Below, piece after piece: positions 18,748 through 27,589 of a stretch of 64,000 nucleotides of DNA. The position numbers and the translations under genes were made by a program. Source of the stretch: Burkholderia diffusa (lineage in GTDB: Bacteria > Pseudomonadota > Gammaproteobacteria > Burkholderiales > Burkholderiaceae); the NCBI RefSeq assembly GCF_902499115.1, contig NZ_CABVPN010000024.1:1-64000 (forward strand), read 5' to 3'. The notes under the pieces are model-generated. The model made no database searches. It was not told the DNA's origin and was given only the letters and a program-made list of their open reading frames with translations. How positions within the stretch are numbered: position 1 is the first letter of the stretch; every line of letters starts with the position of its first letter.

Positions 18748-19848
18748 ATGCCGTTTGCACCGAAGCAGCTCACCGCCGCGCTGGCGATCGTCCTGGGCAC
18801 CGCCGCCGGCGCCGCCGTCGCGCAGGTCCCGGCCGGGTATCCGGGTAACTACCAAGGCGTCGTCGACGCCGCGAAGAAGGAAGGCAAGCTGATCGTCTAC
18901 TCGACGACTGACACGGGCCTCGTGCGCCCGCTGATCAAGGACTTCGAAAGCCTGTACGGCGTGAAGGTCGAATACAACGACATGAACAGCACCGAGCTGT
19001 ACAACCGCTACATCAGCGAGAACGCGGCGAGCAGCACGAGTGCCGACGTGCTGTGGAGCTCCGCGATGGACCTGCAGGTCAAGCTCGTCAACGACGGCCT
19101 GATGGCGTCGTACGATTCGCCCGAAAGCGCGAACGTGCCGCAATGGGCGCAATACCAGAAGCAGGCGTACGGCACGACGTTCGAGCCGCTCGCGATCGTC
19201 TACAACAAGCGCCTGATCCCCGAGAACGAGGTGCCGAAGACGCGCGCCGACCTGATCAAGCTGCTCACCACGCAGGCCGACAAGTTCAAGGGCAAGGTCA
19301 CGACCTACGACATCGAAAAGTCGGGCGTCGGCTTCAACTACCTGACGCAGGATGCGCACGTGAACGAGAAGGTCACGTGGGAGCTCGTGAAGGCGATCGG
19401 CGCGACCGGCCCGAAGCTGCAGTCGAGCACCGGCGCGATGATGGAACGCATTTCGTCCGGAGAGAACCTGATCGGCTACAACATCATCGGCTCGTATGCG
19501 TACGCGAAGGCGAAGAAGGACAAGTCGATCGGCTACGTGTTTCCGAAGGACTACACACAAGTCGTGAGCCGCCTGGCCACGATCTCGAAGAAGGCGAAGA
19601 ACCCGAACGCCGCGAAGCTGTGGGTCGACTACCTGCTGTCGCAGCGCGGCCAGACGCTGATCGCGAATCAGGCGAACCTGTACGCGATCCGTGCGGACGT
19701 GACCGGCGAAACGTCGGCCGCGAGTCTCACGAAGGAACTCGGCGATTCGCTGAAGCCGATCCAGATCGGCACCGGCCTGCTCGTCTATCTCGACCAGTCG
19801 AAGCGGCTTGCGTTCCTGAAGCAATGGCAGCAGGCGATCAAGCGCTGA
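18748..19848 (+). CDS. ABC transporter substrate-binding protein (FbpA/AfuA-like)
   Basis: A 366-aa periplasmic binding protein with a Sec signal (cleaved near AVAQ). It has the family-1 extracellular-binding pattern GKLIVYSTTDTGLVRPLIKDFESLYGVKV and SSTSADVLWSS. The usual FbpA paired tyrosines for iron are not obvious, so the cargo may be an organic acid, phosphonate or metal chelate. First gene of an operon with permease and ATPase, divergent from a TctD-like regulator and followed by a porin. Confidence 0.87.
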   Translation: MPFAPKQLTAALAIVLGTAAGAAVAQVPAGYPGNYQGVVDAAKKEGKLIVYSTTDTGLVRPLIKDFESLYGVKVEYNDMNSTELYNRYISENAASSTSADVLWSSAMDLQVKLVNDGLMASYDSPESANVPQWAQYQKQAYGTTFEPLAIVYNKRLIPENEVPKTRADLIKLLTTQADKFKGKVTTYDIEKSGVGFNYLTQDAHVNEKVTWELVKAIGATGPKLQSSTGAMMERISSGENLIGYNIIGSYAYAKAKKDKSIGYVFPKDYTQVVSRLATISKKAKNPNAAKLWVDYLLSQRGQTLIANQANLYAIRADVTGETSAASLTKELGDSLKPIQIGTGLLVYLDQSKRLAFLKQWQQAIKR

Positions 19849-19924
19849 TCCGCTGAGCAGCTGATCACGGGCCGCCCGCGGCGCATCGCGCGGGCGCCCC
19901 CTTCCCCTTACCGACTTCCTAGAG

Positions 19925-19944
19925 GCGGCCATCCGGATGGCCGC
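19925..19944. repeat. Perfect 20-bp palindrome in the binding protein-permease spacer
   Basis: GCGGCCATCC followed by GGATGGCCGC is a perfect self-complementary 20-mer, 13 nt before the permease start. As mRNA it could form a hairpin that protects the binding-protein message and lowers permease expression, a common arrangement in ABC operons. A protein-binding site is the alternative. Confidence 0.55.
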
Positions 19945-19956
19945 AGGGGCGAACTC

Positions 19957-21729
19957 ATGCTTTCAACCAGCACACGGGCAACGGCGCCGGCCGTTCCGCC
20001 CACCACCGGCCCGGGCGGCGCGATCCCCGCGCTGCCGGCCGACAGCCTGCAGCCGCTCGCCGGCATGCTGCGCTGGATCGTCGTCGCGGTGCTCACCGTC
20101 GCGGTCGCGCTGCCGCTCGGCTTCATCCTGTTCCAGAGCCTGTTGTCCGCGCCGTTCTTCGATGCGAACAAGACGCTCGGCATCGAAGGCTTCCGCTTCA
20201 TCTTCACCGACCCGGACTTCTGGTCGGCCGTAAAGAACTCGTTCATCATCGCCGGCGGGATGCTGTTCATCTCGATCCCGCTCGGCGGCATTCTCGCGTT
20301 CCTGATGGTGCGCACCGACCTGCCCGGCCGCCGCTGGCTCGAACCGCTGCTCCTCACGCCCGTGTTCGTGTCGCCGATGGTGCTCGCGTTCGGCTACGTG
20401 GTCGCCGCCGGCCCGGTCGGCTTCTACTCGGTATGGTTCAAGGAACTGTTCGGGGTGCAGAACGTACCCTGGAACGTCTACTCGATCTTCGCGATCACGG
20501 TGATCGTCGGCCTCACGCACGTTCCGCACGTGTACCTGTACTCGTCGGCCGCGCTGCGCAACCTCGGCTCGGACGTCGAGGAAGCCGCGCGCGTGACGGG
20601 TGCCCGCCCGTTCCGCGTCGCGCTCGACGTGAGCCTGCCGATGACGATGCCCGCACTGCTGTTCGCCGGCGTGCTCGTGTTCTTCCTCGGCTTCGAGGTG
20701 TTCGGGCTGCCGCTCGTGCTCGGCGACCCAGAAGGCCACCTCGTGCTCGCGACCTACCTGTACAAGCTGACCAACAAGCTCGGCGTGCCGTCGTATCACC
20801 TGATGGCCGCGGTCGCGGTGTGCATCGTCGCGATCACGTTCCCGCTCGTGCTGCTGCAGCGCCGCCTGCTGAAGACCGCGAACCGTTTCGTCACCGTGAA
20901 GGGCAAGGCCGGCCGCGCGACGGTGTTGCCGCTCGGCGTATGGCGCTGGGTTGCGCTCGCGATCGTCGCGCTGTGGCTGATGCTGACGGTGATCGTGCCG
21001 ATCTCCGGCATCTTGTTGCGCGCATTCGTGACCAACTGGGGCGAAGGCGTCGCGCTCGCCGAAGTGCTGACGCTGTCGAACTTCATCGAGCTGTTCGAGC
21101 AGGACAACCTCGTGCGCGCGATCATCAACACGCTCGGCATCGGCGTGATCGGCGGCGCGCTCGCGATCGGCTTCTACTCGCTCGTCGCGTTCGCCGGCCA
21201 TCGCCGCCCCGACTGGGCGACCAAGCTGCTCGACTACCTCGTGCTGCTGCCGCGTGCGGTGCCCGGCCTGCTCGCCGGTCTCGCGTTCCTTTGGATCTTC
21301 CTGTTCGTCCCGGGCCTGCGCGAGCTGAAGAACTCGATGTGGAGCATCTGGATCGCGTACACGGTCGTGTGGCTCGCATACGGGATGCGGCTCATTCAAA
21401 GCGCGCTGCTGCAGGTCGGCCCCGAGCTCGAGGAAGCCGGCCGCAGCGTCGGCGCGACGCGCAGCCGCGTGTCGCTCGACGTGACGCTGCCGCTCGTGCG
21501 TTTCGGCCTGCTCGCCGCGTGGCTCCTGATCTTCATGATCTTCGAGCGCGAATACTCGACCGCCGTCTACCTGCTGTCGCCCGGCACCGAAGTGATCGGC
21601 GCGCTGCTCGTGTCGCTATGGGCGACCGGCGCCGTCGACCAGGTTGCCGCGCTCTCTGTCATCAACATCGCGATGGTCGGCGCCGGTCTCGGCGTGGCCC
21701 TGCGCTTCGGAGTGAAACTTCATGGATAA
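19957..21729 (+). CDS. ABC transporter permease, fused two-domain type (FbpB-like)
   Basis: A 590-aa integral membrane protein with two homologous permease halves (about 40-305 and 325-590), each with ~6 helices and an EAA loop: first EEAARVTGARPFRVALDVSLP near residue 210, second EEAGRSVGATRSRVSLDVTLP near 490. FbpB/CysT-like fused permeases have this length. It belongs to the operon with the binding protein (108 nt upstream) and ATPase (8-nt overlap). Confidence 0.9.
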   Translation: MLSTSTRATAPAVPPTTGPGGAIPALPADSLQPLAGMLRWIVVAVLTVAVALPLGFILFQSLLSAPFFDANKTLGIEGFRFIFTDPDFWSAVKNSFIIAGGMLFISIPLGGILAFLMVRTDLPGRRWLEPLLLTPVFVSPMVLAFGYVVAAGPVGFYSVWFKELFGVQNVPWNVYSIFAITVIVGLTHVPHVYLYSSAALRNLGSDVEEAARVTGARPFRVALDVSLPMTMPALLFAGVLVFFLGFEVFGLPLVLGDPEGHLVLATYLYKLTNKLGVPSYHLMAAVAVCIVAITFPLVLLQRRLLKTANRFVTVKGKAGRATVLPLGVWRWVALAIVALWLMLTVIVPISGILLRAFVTNWGEGVALAEVLTLSNFIELFEQDNLVRAIINTLGIGVIGGALAIGFYSLVAFAGHRRPDWATKLLDYLVLLPRAVPGLLAGLAFLWIFLFVPGLRELKNSMWSIWIAYTVVWLAYGMRLIQSALLQVGPELEEAGRSVGATRSRVSLDVTLPLVRFGLLAAWLLIFMIFEREYSTAVYLLSPGTEVIGALLVSLWATGAVDQVAALSVINIAMVGAGLGVALRFGVKLHG

Positions 21730-22789
21730 GCTCATCGTCGACGACCTGCATCTCAGCTACGGCGCCAACCCGATCCTCAAGGGCGTGTCGTTCGAACTGA
21801 AGGCTGGCGAAGTCGTGTGCCTGCTCGGCGCATCGGGCAGCGGCAAGACCACGCTGCTGCGCGCTGTGGCCGGCCTCGAACAGCCGTCCGACGGCCGCAT
21901 CCAGCTCGACGACCGCGTGTTCTTCGACGGCGCGCAGCGCGTCGATCTGCCGGTCGAACAGCGTTCGCTCGGCCTCGTGTTCCAGTCGTACGCGCTGTGG
22001 CCGCACCGCACCGTGGCCGAGAACGTCGGCTACGGGCTCAAGCTGCGGCGCGTCGCGCCCGCCGAACAGAAACGCCGCGTGCAGACCGCGCTCGACCAGC
22101 TCGGCCTCGGCCATCTCGCGGAACGCTTTCCGCATCAGCTGTCGGGCGGCCAGCAGCAGCGCGTCGCGATCGCACGCGCGCTCGTCTACAACCCGCCGGT
22201 GATTCTGCTCGACGAGCCGCTGTCGAACCTCGACGCGAAGCTGCGCGAGGAAGCGCGTGCATGGCTGCGCGAGCTGATCGTGTCGCTCGGGCTGTCGGCG
22301 CTTTGCGTGACCCACGACCAGACCGAGGCGATGGCGATGTCCGACCGCATCCTGCTGCTGCGCAACGGGCGCATCGAACAGGAAGGCACGCCGGCCGAGC
22401 TGTACGGCGCGCCGCGCTCGCTGTACACGGCCGAGTTCATGGGCAGCAACAACCGCATCGACGCACGCGTCGCGGCCGTCGCCGGCGAACGCGTGACGCT
22501 CGCCGGCGACGGCTGGGAACTGCAGGCGCTGGCCCGCGACACGTTCGCACCGGGCCAGGACGTGCAGGCCGTGATCCGCCTCGAACGCGTGCAGGTCGCC
22601 GACGGCCCGGGCGCGAACCGGCTGCAGGCCGATCTCGTCACGTCGATGTATCTCGGCGATCGCTGGGAATACCTGTTCCATTGCGGCGAAATGCGCCTGC
22701 GCGCGTTCGGCCACGTGCCGCGCGCGGCAGGCAAGCACTGGATCGAATTCCCGACCAACGACTGCTGGGCGTTCGCGAAAGCGGGCTGA
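21722..22789 (+). CDS. ABC transporter ATP-binding protein (FbpC/PotA-like)
   Basis: A 355-aa ATPase with Walker A GASGSGKTT, Q-loop FQSYALWPH, signature LSGGQQQRVAIARAL, Walker B ILLDEPLSNLD and switch His in VTHDQTEA. The C-terminal ~110 residues form a TOBE-like regulatory domain (HVPRAAGKHWIEFP). It overlaps the permease by 8 nt, implying translational coupling. Powers the same importer. Confidence 0.93.
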   Translation: MDKLIVDDLHLSYGANPILKGVSFELKAGEVVCLLGASGSGKTTLLRAVAGLEQPSDGRIQLDDRVFFDGAQRVDLPVEQRSLGLVFQSYALWPHRTVAENVGYGLKLRRVAPAEQKRRVQTALDQLGLGHLAERFPHQLSGGQQQRVAIARALVYNPPVILLDEPLSNLDAKLREEARAWLRELIVSLGLSALCVTHDQTEAMAMSDRILLLRNGRIEQEGTPAELYGAPRSLYTAEFMGSNNRIDARVAAVAGERVTLAGDGWELQALARDTFAPGQDVQAVIRLERVQVADGPGANRLQADLVTSMYLGDRWEYLFHCGEMRLRAFGHVPRAAGKHWIEFPTNDCWAFAKAG

Positions 22790-22927
22790 CCCGCGCGGCG
22801 GCCTGCGCGCCGTCGCGCACGTCGAGCAAGGCAATGACCGGCTGGCCCGGCGAACGCTTTCCGGCGTTGGCCGCGACCGCGTCACACCTGTTTCACCCAA
22901 CCCACAATAAACCAGGAGACACCGTCA

Positions 22928-24001
22928 ATGAAATTTCGTGCAGCACTCCTCAACAGCACGGCCGCCGCGGCCTGCATCGCCGCGCCGGCCGTGCACGCGC
23001 AGTCGTCGGTCACGATGTACGGGATCATGGATGCCGGCATCGAATACACGAACCATGCGGCACCGGAAGGCGGCAGTTCCGTCAAGCTGAAGTCGGGCAA
23101 CAAGAATACGTCGCGCTGGGGCCTGCGCGGCGTCGAGGATCTCGGCGGCGGGCTGAAGGCCGTGTTCCGCCTCGAAAGCGGCATCGATCTCGCGAATGGA
23201 GCGTTCGACGACGGCCCCGACTCGATCTTCGCGCGCCGCGCGACGGTCGGCCTGAAAGGCAAATGGGGCGAGCTGACGCTCGGCCGCAACTACACCGTCA
23301 CGTACGACTACATGCTGCCGTTCGACCCGATGGGTTACGCGCAGAACTACTCGTGGGCGACGTCGTCGATGGCGACGGGTGGCCGCAAGGACGGCATGTT
23401 CACGCGCTCGTCGAACGCGGTGCGCTACGACGGTGAATTCAGCGGCGTGAAGTTCGGCGCGATGTACGGCTTCGGCAACGTGCCGGGCAGCGTGAAGACC
23501 AGTTCGAAATACGACTTCGCGCTCGGCTACGAGACCGGCCCGTTCGCGGCAGTGTTGACGTTCGACCGGCAGAACGGCGCGGCCGACAGCGTCACGCCGG
23601 CCGATACCGTCAACTACATCCAGGGCATCCACGCGGGCCTGAGCTACGACTTCGGCAACCTGAAAACGATGGCCGGCTATCGCAACTACAAGCGCACGTT
23701 TCGCACCACTGCGGCGAACCAGTTGAGCGACACGTACTGGGTCGGCGGGTCGTACCAGTTCACACCGACGTTCTCGCTGATCGCCGCTGTCTATCACCAG
23801 AACGTCAAGGGCGGCACCGATGCAGATCCGACGTTGGTGTCGGTGCGCGCGAATTACGCGCTGTCGAAGCGCACGGTGCTGTATGCGGCAGGCGCGTTTG
23901 CGATCGCGAAGCATGACCAGAAGGTCGGCGTTTCGCGCGATTTCGCGGGCTACGGCACGACGCAGGTCGGCGTGACGGCGGGGATTCAGCAGCGGTTCTG
24001 A
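22928..24001 (+). CDS. Gram-negative porin (OmpC-like), second copy
   Basis: A 357-aa outer-membrane porin with signal peptide (cleaved after VHA) and mature start QSSVTMYGIMDAG. Contains GVEDLGGGLKAVFRLESG and a C-terminal Phe (GIQQRF). Preceded by AGGAGACACC. It lies 138 nt after the ATPase gene on the same strand, so it may provide outer-membrane entry for the transporter's substrate, as is common for porins appended to Burkholderia ABC operons. Confidence 0.92.
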   Translation: MKFRAALLNSTAAAACIAAPAVHAQSSVTMYGIMDAGIEYTNHAAPEGGSSVKLKSGNKNTSRWGLRGVEDLGGGLKAVFRLESGIDLANGAFDDGPDSIFARRATVGLKGKWGELTLGRNYTVTYDYMLPFDPMGYAQNYSWATSSMATGGRKDGMFTRSSNAVRYDGEFSGVKFGAMYGFGNVPGSVKTSSKYDFALGYETGPFAAVLTFDRQNGAADSVTPADTVNYIQGIHAGLSYDFGNLKTMAGYRNYKRTFRTTAANQLSDTYWVGGSYQFTPTFSLIAAVYHQNVKGGTDADPTLVSVRANYALSKRTVLYAAGAFAIAKHDQKVGVSRDFAGYGTTQVGVTAGIQQRF

Positions 24002-24076
24002 GTCTGACGGCGGGCGGCGGCGCAGACGTTGCGCGCCGCGTCGCCGGGCCTCGACTGGCCGCCCCGCCCCTGGTTG

Positions 24077-24261
24077 TTGCACGAAACGCAGCCGGCGGTC
24101 GTCGGGCGTCGCTTTCGCCGCGGCAACCAGCAGCGCCTGCGCGCTGCTCCCCCACAGACAGTCGAGCACGACATCCGCGCCTGTGCGGAAATGTGGCTCG
24201 AGCGCCCGCGCCGAGCAATGACGGGGCGCTCGCCGGCGCCCGTTACGACTGCTGCTTTCAC
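24077..24261 (-). pseudogene. Zinc-type alcohol dehydrogenase/quinone oxidoreductase remnant
   Basis: A GTG with a good AAGGAG starts MKAAVVTGAGERPV, the classic N-terminus of medium-chain dehydrogenases. After about 14 codons the reading jumps frame to EPHFRTGADVVLDCLWG and SAQALLVAAAKATPDDRRLRFVQ, the middle of such enzymes (Rossmann-domain end), then loses similarity. Roughly 200 internal residues and the C-terminus are missing, so this is an internally deleted, decayed gene. It follows the small 83-aa gene and is divergent from an AraC regulator. Confidence 0.7.
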
Positions 24262-24307
24262 GGTGGCTCCTTCAATCGGGGATCTCGATCGACGGTTCCG
24301 GTGCGCG

Positions 24308-24559
24308 TCAGCGTGCGTTCAGCCACGCGCGCAGCGCCGGATCGCGAACTTCCAGCACGTCGAACAGGCCAAGCGCGCGTAAGGCGGGCAATGCATCGAT
24401 CGTGTCGACTTCCGCGCGCGCCCGGTCGGCGGGCGCGGCGTTCGGGTCGGTCAGCACCCGCGCGTTGACCAGGAACGCACCAACCGTGCCCTTGCGGATC
24501 GTCGTTCCGTCGGCCTCGATCCGGTCGGCATGGTCGGGAAGCATCTGTTCGGCTCGCAT
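24308..24559 (-). CDS. Small conserved-looking protein of unknown function
   Basis: An 83-aa soluble, acidic protein with no signal peptide or helix pairs (LPDHADRIEADGTTIRKGTVGAF, then LPALRALGLFDVLEVRDPALRAWL). Its ATG has CCGGAG upstream. I have the impression of similar short proteins encoded next to oxidoreductases in other proteobacteria, but I do not know a function. It precedes the dehydrogenase remnant by 46 nt on the same strand and is divergent from the AraC gene. Confidence 0.65.
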   Translation of the reverse strand: MRAEQMLPDHADRIEADGTTIRKGTVGAFLVNARVLTDPNAAPADRARAEVDTIDALPALRALGLFDVLEVRDPALRAWLNAR

Positions 24560-24654
24560 CGTGTCGTACTCCGGTTGTCATCGATGGTCGCAGTGTAGGC
24601 GTGCGAATCCGGCCGATCTCCGGTATAACGGCCATTCGATACCGATATCCGGCC

Positions 24655-25446
24655 ATGTCCGATCCACTCCTGCCCGCCCGATTCGTCACGTCCGACGACG
24701 GCCCGTTCGTCGTCGCTGCCGTCATGTCGCAACGCGACCCGCGCGTGACGCCATCCCACTCGCATGCGCGCGGGCAGCTCGTCGGCGCGCTGAGCGGGCT
24801 GCTGACGATCGGCCTCGACGATCAGGACTGGGTCGTGCCGGCGATCCACGCGATCTGGATTCCGCCGCACTGCCGGCATTCGTTGCGTTCGTTCGGGCCG
24901 ATTGCCGGCTGGTCGGCGTTCGTCGCCGAAGCGCGCTGCGCGGTACTGCCGGACACCCCGCGCGCGATCCGCACGACGCCGCTGCTGCGCGAAGCCGTGC
25001 AGCGCGCGGCGAGTTGGGGGAATGCGGACCTGGATGCCGCGCAGACGCGGATCGCCGATGTGATCCTCGATGAAATCGCGTCGTCGGAGGTCGAGGCGCT
25101 GGGGCTGGTGCGGCCGCGGGATCCGCAGCTGATGAGGATCACCGATGCGCTTGCCGCGGATCTCGCGGACAACCGGCGGCTCGAGGAATGGGCCGAATGG
25201 GCCGGGATCAGCGCGCGAACGATGAGCCGTCGCTTCGTCGCGGAGACGGGGCTCACGTTCGCCCGGTGGCGTCAGCAGGCCAGGCTGCTGCGGGCGCTGG
25301 AGAGCATTGCCGACGGCGTGCCGGTGACGACGATTGCGCTCGATCTCGGGTACGACAATGTGAGCGCGTTCATCGACATGTTCAAGCGTGCGTTGGGGAC
25401 GACGCCGGGGAGGTATATGGAAACAGGGCGACGCGGAGACGAATGA
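24655..25446 (+). CDS. AraC-family regulator with cupin-like sensor
   Basis: A 263-aa regulator: N-terminal cupin-like ligand domain (~15-130, SHSHARGQLVGALSGLLTIG) and two C-terminal helix-turn-helix motifs (EEWAEWAGISARTMSRRFVAE near 185; TTIALDLGYDNVSAFIDMFKRALGTTPGRY at the end). Start at MSDPLLPARF. Its likely original target, the adjacent dehydrogenase gene, is now a remnant. Converges on hpaI. Confidence 0.9.
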   Translation: MSDPLLPARFVTSDDGPFVVAAVMSQRDPRVTPSHSHARGQLVGALSGLLTIGLDDQDWVVPAIHAIWIPPHCRHSLRSFGPIAGWSAFVAEARCAVLPDTPRAIRTTPLLREAVQRAASWGNADLDAAQTRIADVILDEIASSEVEALGLVRPRDPQLMRITDALAADLADNRRLEEWAEWAGISARTMSRRFVAETGLTFARWRQQARLLRALESIADGVPVTTIALDLGYDNVSAFIDMFKRALGTTPGRYMETGRRGDE

Positions 25447-25526
25447 GCGCGGCCCTTGGCAAATGGGAAACCATGGGACGGAAGGCAAGCGTCCGGTAGA
25501 CGGAAAACGCCTGCCGCCGCCATTCG

Positions 25527-26333
25527 TCAATACGTCCCATCCCCCTTCTTCGCCGCCTCGCCGCCGTTCCCCTTGAATCGCGCCGCCAGTCGCTCCGCAC
25601 TCCGCGCCAGCAGAGTTGTATCCACGCCGACCGCAACAAACAACGCCCCAGCCTCGAGATACCGACGCGCCGCCGCCTCGTCCGCGCTGAGAATGCCCGG
25701 CGCCTTCCCTGCCGCCTTGATCGCCCGGATCGCACCGTCGATCGCAGCCTGCACATCGGGATGCCCCGGATTGCCGAGATGCCCGAGATCGGCAGCGAGG
25801 TCCGCCGGCCCGATGAACACGCCATCGACGCCGTCGACCCGCGCAATCGCGTCGATCGCATCGAGCCCGGCGCGCGTCTCGACCTGTACGAGCACGGCCA
25901 TCTCGTCGTTCGCGCGATGCAGGTAGTCCCCAACGCGATTCCACCGCGACGCGCGCGCAAGCGCACTACCGACCCCGCGAATCCCGTGCGGCGGATAACG
26001 CGTCGCGGCCACCGCCGCGCACGCTTCATCGGCACTCTGCACCATCGGCACGAGTAAGGTCTGCGCGCCGAGGTCGAGCACCTGCTTGACGATCACCGGA
26101 TCGTTCCACGGCACCCGCACGACCGCATGTGACGGATACGGCGCGATCGCCTGCAACTGCGCGAGAATCGTCGGCACCGTGTTCGGCGCATGCTCGCCGT
26201 CGATCAGCAGCCAGTCGAACCCGGCGCCGGCGACGACTTCGGCGCTGTACGGATTCGCGAGCCCGAGCCACAGCCCGATCTGCGCATCGCCGCGCGCGAG
26301 CGCGCGCTTGAAGACATTCGGCGGAATCTGCAT
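25527..26333 (-). CDS. hpaI: 4-hydroxy-2-oxoheptanedioate aldolase
   Basis: A 268-aa class II (metal-dependent) aldolase that cleaves 4-hydroxy-2-oxoheptanedioate to pyruvate and succinate semialdehyde, the last step of the homoprotocatechuate meta pathway. Family residues are visible: catalytic His48 in IDGEHAPN, Arg in VVRVPWND, metal Glu in VQVETRAG and Asp in GPADLAADLG. Last gene of the hpa operon, 10 nt after hpaH. A spurious upstream in-frame extension lies inside hpaH. The C-terminal NGGEAAKKGDGTY is a non-conserved tail. Confidence 0.93.
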   Translation of the reverse strand: MQIPPNVFKRALARGDAQIGLWLGLANPYSAEVVAGAGFDWLLIDGEHAPNTVPTILAQLQAIAPYPSHAVVRVPWNDPVIVKQVLDLGAQTLLVPMVQSADEACAAVAATRYPPHGIRGVGSALARASRWNRVGDYLHRANDEMAVLVQVETRAGLDAIDAIARVDGVDGVFIGPADLAADLGHLGNPGHPDVQAAIDGAIRAIKAAGKAPGILSADEAAARRYLEAGALFVAVGVDTTLLARSAERLAARFKGNGGEAAKKGDGTY

Positions 26334-26343
26334 CGCGCGCCCC

Positions 26344-27147
26344 TCACTCGAAATGGCACTGGATCGTCCCGAGCGGACCGTAGTCGACGCTGAACGTGTC
26401 GCCCGGCCGCGCCGCGCACGGTCGCGTGAACGAGCCGCCCAGCACGATCTGCCCCGGCTCGAGCGCGACGCCGAAACGCGCCAGCCGATTGGCGAGCCAC
26501 GCGACGCCATTGGCCGGATGGTTCAACACGCCGGCCGCGACCCCCGTTTCCTCGACCACGCCGTTGCGCGACATGATCGCCGCGACCCAGCGCAGGTCGA
26601 CGTCCTGCGGCCGCACCGGGCGCCCGCCGATCACGACGCCCGCATTGGCCGCGTTGTCGGCGATCGTGTCGAACACCTTGCGCGGCCGCTTCGTGTCGGG
26701 GTCGATCGATTGGCTGCGTGCGTCGATGATCTCGAGCGCGGGCACCACGTAGTCGACCGCGTCGTACACGTCGAAGATCGTGCAGTTCGGGCCGGCAAGC
26801 CGCTTGCCGAGCACGAATGCGAGTTCGACCTCGACGCGCGGCACGATGAAGCGCCCGGTCGGAATCGTGCCGCCGTCATCGAAGAACATGTCGTCGAGCA
26901 GCGCACCGTAATCGGGTTCGTCGATCTGCGACGTGTTCTGCATCGCCTTCGACGTAAGGCCGATCTTGTGCCCTTTCAGCGTGCGGCCTTCCGCAAGCTT
27001 GAGGTTCACCCACGCGCGCTGGATCGCATAGGCGTCGTCGATCGTGATGTCGGGATGGTCGAGCGAGATCTGGCGGATCTGCGTGCGCGCGCGCTCGGCG
27101 TCGTGCAGGCGTCGGGCGAGCTGATCGATGAGGGCAGGTTCGAGCAT
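26344..27147 (-). CDS. hpaH: 2-oxo-hept-4-ene-1,7-dioate hydratase
   Basis: A 267-aa hydratase of the fumarylacetoacetase-related family that adds water to 2-oxohept-4-enedioate before aldol cleavage. Motifs GHKIGLTSKAMQ, YGALLDDMFF, VEVELAFVLGK (metal-binding acidic residues), PALEIIDAR and NHPANGVAWLANRL agree with HpaH/MhpD. Length equals characterised HpaH. Lies 20 nt after hpaF. Confidence 0.94.
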   Translation of the reverse strand: MLEPALIDQLARRLHDAERARTQIRQISLDHPDITIDDAYAIQRAWVNLKLAEGRTLKGHKIGLTSKAMQNTSQIDEPDYGALLDDMFFDDGGTIPTGRFIVPRVEVELAFVLGKRLAGPNCTIFDVYDAVDYVVPALEIIDARSQSIDPDTKRPRKVFDTIADNAANAGVVIGGRPVRPQDVDLRWVAAIMSRNGVVEETGVAAGVLNHPANGVAWLANRLARFGVALEPGQIVLGGSFTRPCAARPGDTFSVDYGPLGTIQCHFE

Positions 27148-27167
27148 GGTCGGATCGGGAATGGGGT

Positions 27168-27560
27168 TCAGCCGGCCCGCTTGTAGCGGGCATGGATGTT
27201 GTTGTGCTTGTACGAGCCGCTTTCGCTGAACTCGGTGAGCTCCATCGACAACGCGAGGTAACGTTTCGCGTACAGTTCGGCGAAATGCGCCTTGATCGCG
27301 TCGAACAACGCGTCGCACGCGACCTTCTTGGTTTCGTCGCTGCGACCCGAGGCGATCTTCAGCGTTACGTGGACGAACGCGTCGTCCTCGGTGCCGTCGG
27401 CGACGCAGTAGTCCTGCAGCTCGATCGCGCGCGAGCGGATGCCGCCCGTGGGGAACACGCCGCCCTGCGCGATCAGCGTCGCGTTGATCGTGCGCAGCAG
27501 CGCGGGAATGCGCGCGTCGTCGCGGATATTCGCGGTGTACTCGACGACGATGTGTGGCAT
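27168..27560 (-). CDS. hpaF: 5-carboxymethyl-2-hydroxymuconate delta-isomerase
   Basis: A 130-aa tautomerase-fold isomerase converting 5-carboxymethyl-2-hydroxymuconate to its oxo form. Pro2, the catalytic base exposed after Met removal, is present in MPHIVVEYTANI. The rest (GGVFPTGGIRSRAI, FVHVTLKIASGRSDETKK) matches HpaF, and the length is typical. Positioned between hpaD (29 nt upstream) and hpaH. Confidence 0.94.
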   Translation of the reverse strand: MPHIVVEYTANIRDDARIPALLRTINATLIAQGGVFPTGGIRSRAIELQDYCVADGTEDDAFVHVTLKIASGRSDETKKVACDALFDAIKAHFAELYAKRYLALSMELTEFSESGSYKHNNIHARYKRAG

Positions 27561-27589
27561 GGCAACGCTCCTGATAGGTGATGAGGCGC

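Noticed and set aside
22925..24169. 414-codon minus-strand frame antisense to the second porin
   Set aside because: Only its first ~45 codons resemble a protein (the dehydrogenase remnant); the rest is a porin shadow.
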